Below are positions 43,276-44,508 of a DNA stretch of 44,508 bases, in pieces (within the stretch, counting starts at the first letter, position 1; every line of letters begins with the position of its first letter). The translations under genes were made by a program, and so were the position numbers. The notes below the pieces were generated by a model. It saw only the letters and a list, made by a program, of their open reading frames with translations, was not told the DNA's origin and did not search any database. Source of the DNA: Flavobacteriales bacterium (GTDB taxonomy: Bacteria; Bacteroidota; Bacteroidia; Flavobacteriales; TMED113); assembly GCA_002701365.1 (NCBI GenBank), contig NZUK01000039.1, forward strand, positions 7,914-52,421, in the 5' to 3' direction.

Positions 43276-44508
43276 ATGAAAAACTTTTTATTTTCTTTGG
43301 CAACATTACTATGCTTTTGTTGCTTTAACGTTGTAATGGCACAAGATTGTGTTGATACAAATGTGGACGCTGATGGCGTTGTTCTTACAGATTCTTATGG
43401 TGATGGATGTGATGCTTATGCAAATTACCCATCTTGGTGCAACGGATATGACACAGATGCCTTTATTTCAGGTACAATGTGTTGTGCTTGTGGTGGTGGC
43501 GAAACTGCTGCAGCTCCAGCTTGTGATGGTACAGAAGTATCTTATACATTAGGTGGTGGTTCTTACGATGGTGAGATGTCATTCACACTTGCTGGTGTAA
43601 CATATGCTGCTGGAACAGGTACTATTTGTTTAGCTGATGGTTGTTGGTCACCAACACTAACTGACTCTTACGGAGACGGTTGGAATGGTGGAACACTAAC
43701 TCTTGGCGATGAGGTATTTGGAATGGCTTCAGGTGCTACATCAACAGTAGTTTATGGTGTTAATACAGATTGTAATGTCTATGGTTGTATGGATTCTTTT
43801 GCTACAAACTTTAGTGCGGATGCTAATACAGAAGATGGAACATGTGAGTATGATTGTTCAACATATGCAGGCGATAATGCTATGTGCCAAGATTATGTTT
43901 CGAATTACGGTTATACTGTTGCTGAAATGATAGGTTATGGATACAACTGTATTTGTGTTGTAGATCCAGTTCCTGGTTGTATGGATACAGGCGCATGTAA
44001 TTATGATGCAGCTGCTACATTAGATAGTGGTTGTGATTATTCTTGTTTATGTAACGATACATCAATTTCTTGTGATGGTGGTTCATGGCAAACTGAAGTT
44101 TCATGGTCTATTTCTGATTGTGATGGAAACGTTCTTTTTTCAGGAGGCGCTCCATTTTCAGACTGTGTTGCTTTACCAGACACTTATGTTATTACAATGG
44201 CTGACTCATACGGAGATGGTTGGAATGGAAATGTTCTTACTATTGGAGATGCTACGTATGCAAATGAAAATTTAGATGGTGTTACAGGAGGTGAAGAATC
44301 TCAAGATTTTTCAGTAGGTACTTGCCCAGTTTATGGTTGCACGGATTCATCGGCGTGTAATTTTACTGAGGGTGCTGATACAGATGACGGTTCTTGTACT
44401 TATGCAGCAGAAAACTTTGATTGTGATGGAAACTGTACTGCTACAGTAGATTGTAATGGAGATTGTGCTGGAACAGCAGTTGCTGACGACTGTGGTGTTT
44501 GTGCTGGA
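43276..44508 (+). CDS. Cysteine-rich secreted repeat protein (3' partial)
   Basis: An open frame of 411 codons starting at ATG 43276 runs off the window without a stop. The signal peptide spans about 1-22 (MKNFLFSLATLLCFCCF, ending VVMA). The DSYGDG motif occurs at residues 39, 130 and 310, the last two as DSYGDGWNG followed by a Leu-Thr strand. Three modules of the form GC(M/T)D...A.N(F/Y)...DG(T/S)C or a close variant begin at residues 170, 234 and 354. From about 385 a different Cys-rich array begins (DCDGNC, DCNGDC, DDCGVC). Such proteins in marine Flavobacteriales are large surface proteins that usually end in a T9SS sorting domain; that end is not visible here. Function is unknown; calcium or disulfide stabilisation is suggested by the many Asp and Cys. 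Confidence 0.82.
   Translation, partial: MKNFLFSLATLLCFCCFNVVMAQDCVDTNVDADGVVLTDSYGDGCDAYANYPSWCNGYDTDAFISGTMCCACGGGETAAAPACDGTEVSYTLGGGSYDGEMSFTLAGVTYAAGTGTICLADGCWSPTLTDSYGDGWNGGTLTLGDEVFGMASGATSTVVYGVNTDCNVYGCMDSFATNFSADANTEDGTCEYDCSTYAGDNAMCQDYVSNYGYTVAEMIGYGYNCICVVDPVPGCMDTGACNYDAAATLDSGCDYSCLCNDTSISCDGGSWQTEVSWSISDCDGNVLFSGGAPFSDCVALPDTYVITMADSYGDGWNGNVLTIGDATYANENLDGVTGGEESQDFSVGTCPVYGCTDSSACNFTEGADTDDGSCTYAAENFDCDGNCTATVDCNGDCAGTAVADDCGVCAG

Noticed and set aside
43349-44275. Separate small genes in another frame near the end of the window
   Set aside because: They are out-of-frame shadows of the long Cys-rich frame from 43276, which has a signal peptide and repeating modules.

Overview
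The window is AT-rich, densely coded DNA from a member of the Bacteroidota, most likely a marine-type Flavobacteriales lineage. This is inferred from alternative complex III (Act) genes linked to an aa3 oxidase, the type IX secretion (T9SS) translocon gene sprA in the order maeB-ruvA-sprA, secreted proteins with T9SS C-terminal sorting domains, signal peptides ending in -Q, and TAnnTTTG-type promoter boxes. No rRNA, tRNA, CRISPR array, transposase or phage gene was seen. No gene-free stretch exceeds 300 bases; the longest is the 282 bases before the last gene.

Layout. (1) 1-6311: the end of an act operon (actC partial, actD, actE, actF) running into coxB and coxA: quinol oxidation, cytochrome c transfer and oxygen reduction. 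(2) 6367-7383: ruvB, convergent with the next cluster. (3) 7380-11029, minus strand: a four-gene envelope cassette (TlpA-like thioredoxin, DUF6029-like barrel, Omp28-like lipoprotein, small beta-barrel). It is followed upstream by a terminator and a T9SS-exported thioredoxin-fold protein (11103-12530). (4) 12674-23333: a small lipoprotein, maeB, ruvA and the 2430-residue sprA, tightly packed. (5) 23344-29123: directly behind sprA, an aminotransferase, a formyltransferase and a Gfo/Idh dehydrogenase with overlapping ends, then gcvH and tonB, then an SDR sugar epimerase and a short UDP-sugar 6-dehydrogenase. (6) 29128-32755: ctaB, two oxidase subunit III proteins, subunit IV, SCO and a small CxxC membrane protein, completing the oxidase begun in region 1. 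(7) 32758-34837: tsaB and an M20 dipeptidase. (8) 35000-41479: two tandem paralogous giant T9SS cargo proteins. (9) 41476-42993: gpmI. (10) 43276-44508: the start of a cysteine-rich repeat protein that runs off the window.

How it fits together. Regions 1 and 6 build one respiratory chain end. Regions 3, 4, 8 and 10 are dominated by export to the outer membrane and cell surface. The most interesting arrangement is region 5. The five sugar genes resemble the Wbp-type 2,3-diamino-uronic acid route, with a formyltransferase where the classical route has an N-acetyltransferase, and they start 10 bases behind sprA. In Porphyromonas gingivalis a Wbp-type diamino-uronic acid is the sugar that links T9SS cargo to the anionic lipopolysaccharide. 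The window may therefore show the translocon gene physically coupled to synthesis of an N-formylated cargo-anchoring sugar. This is an inference from family membership and gene order, not a demonstrated function.
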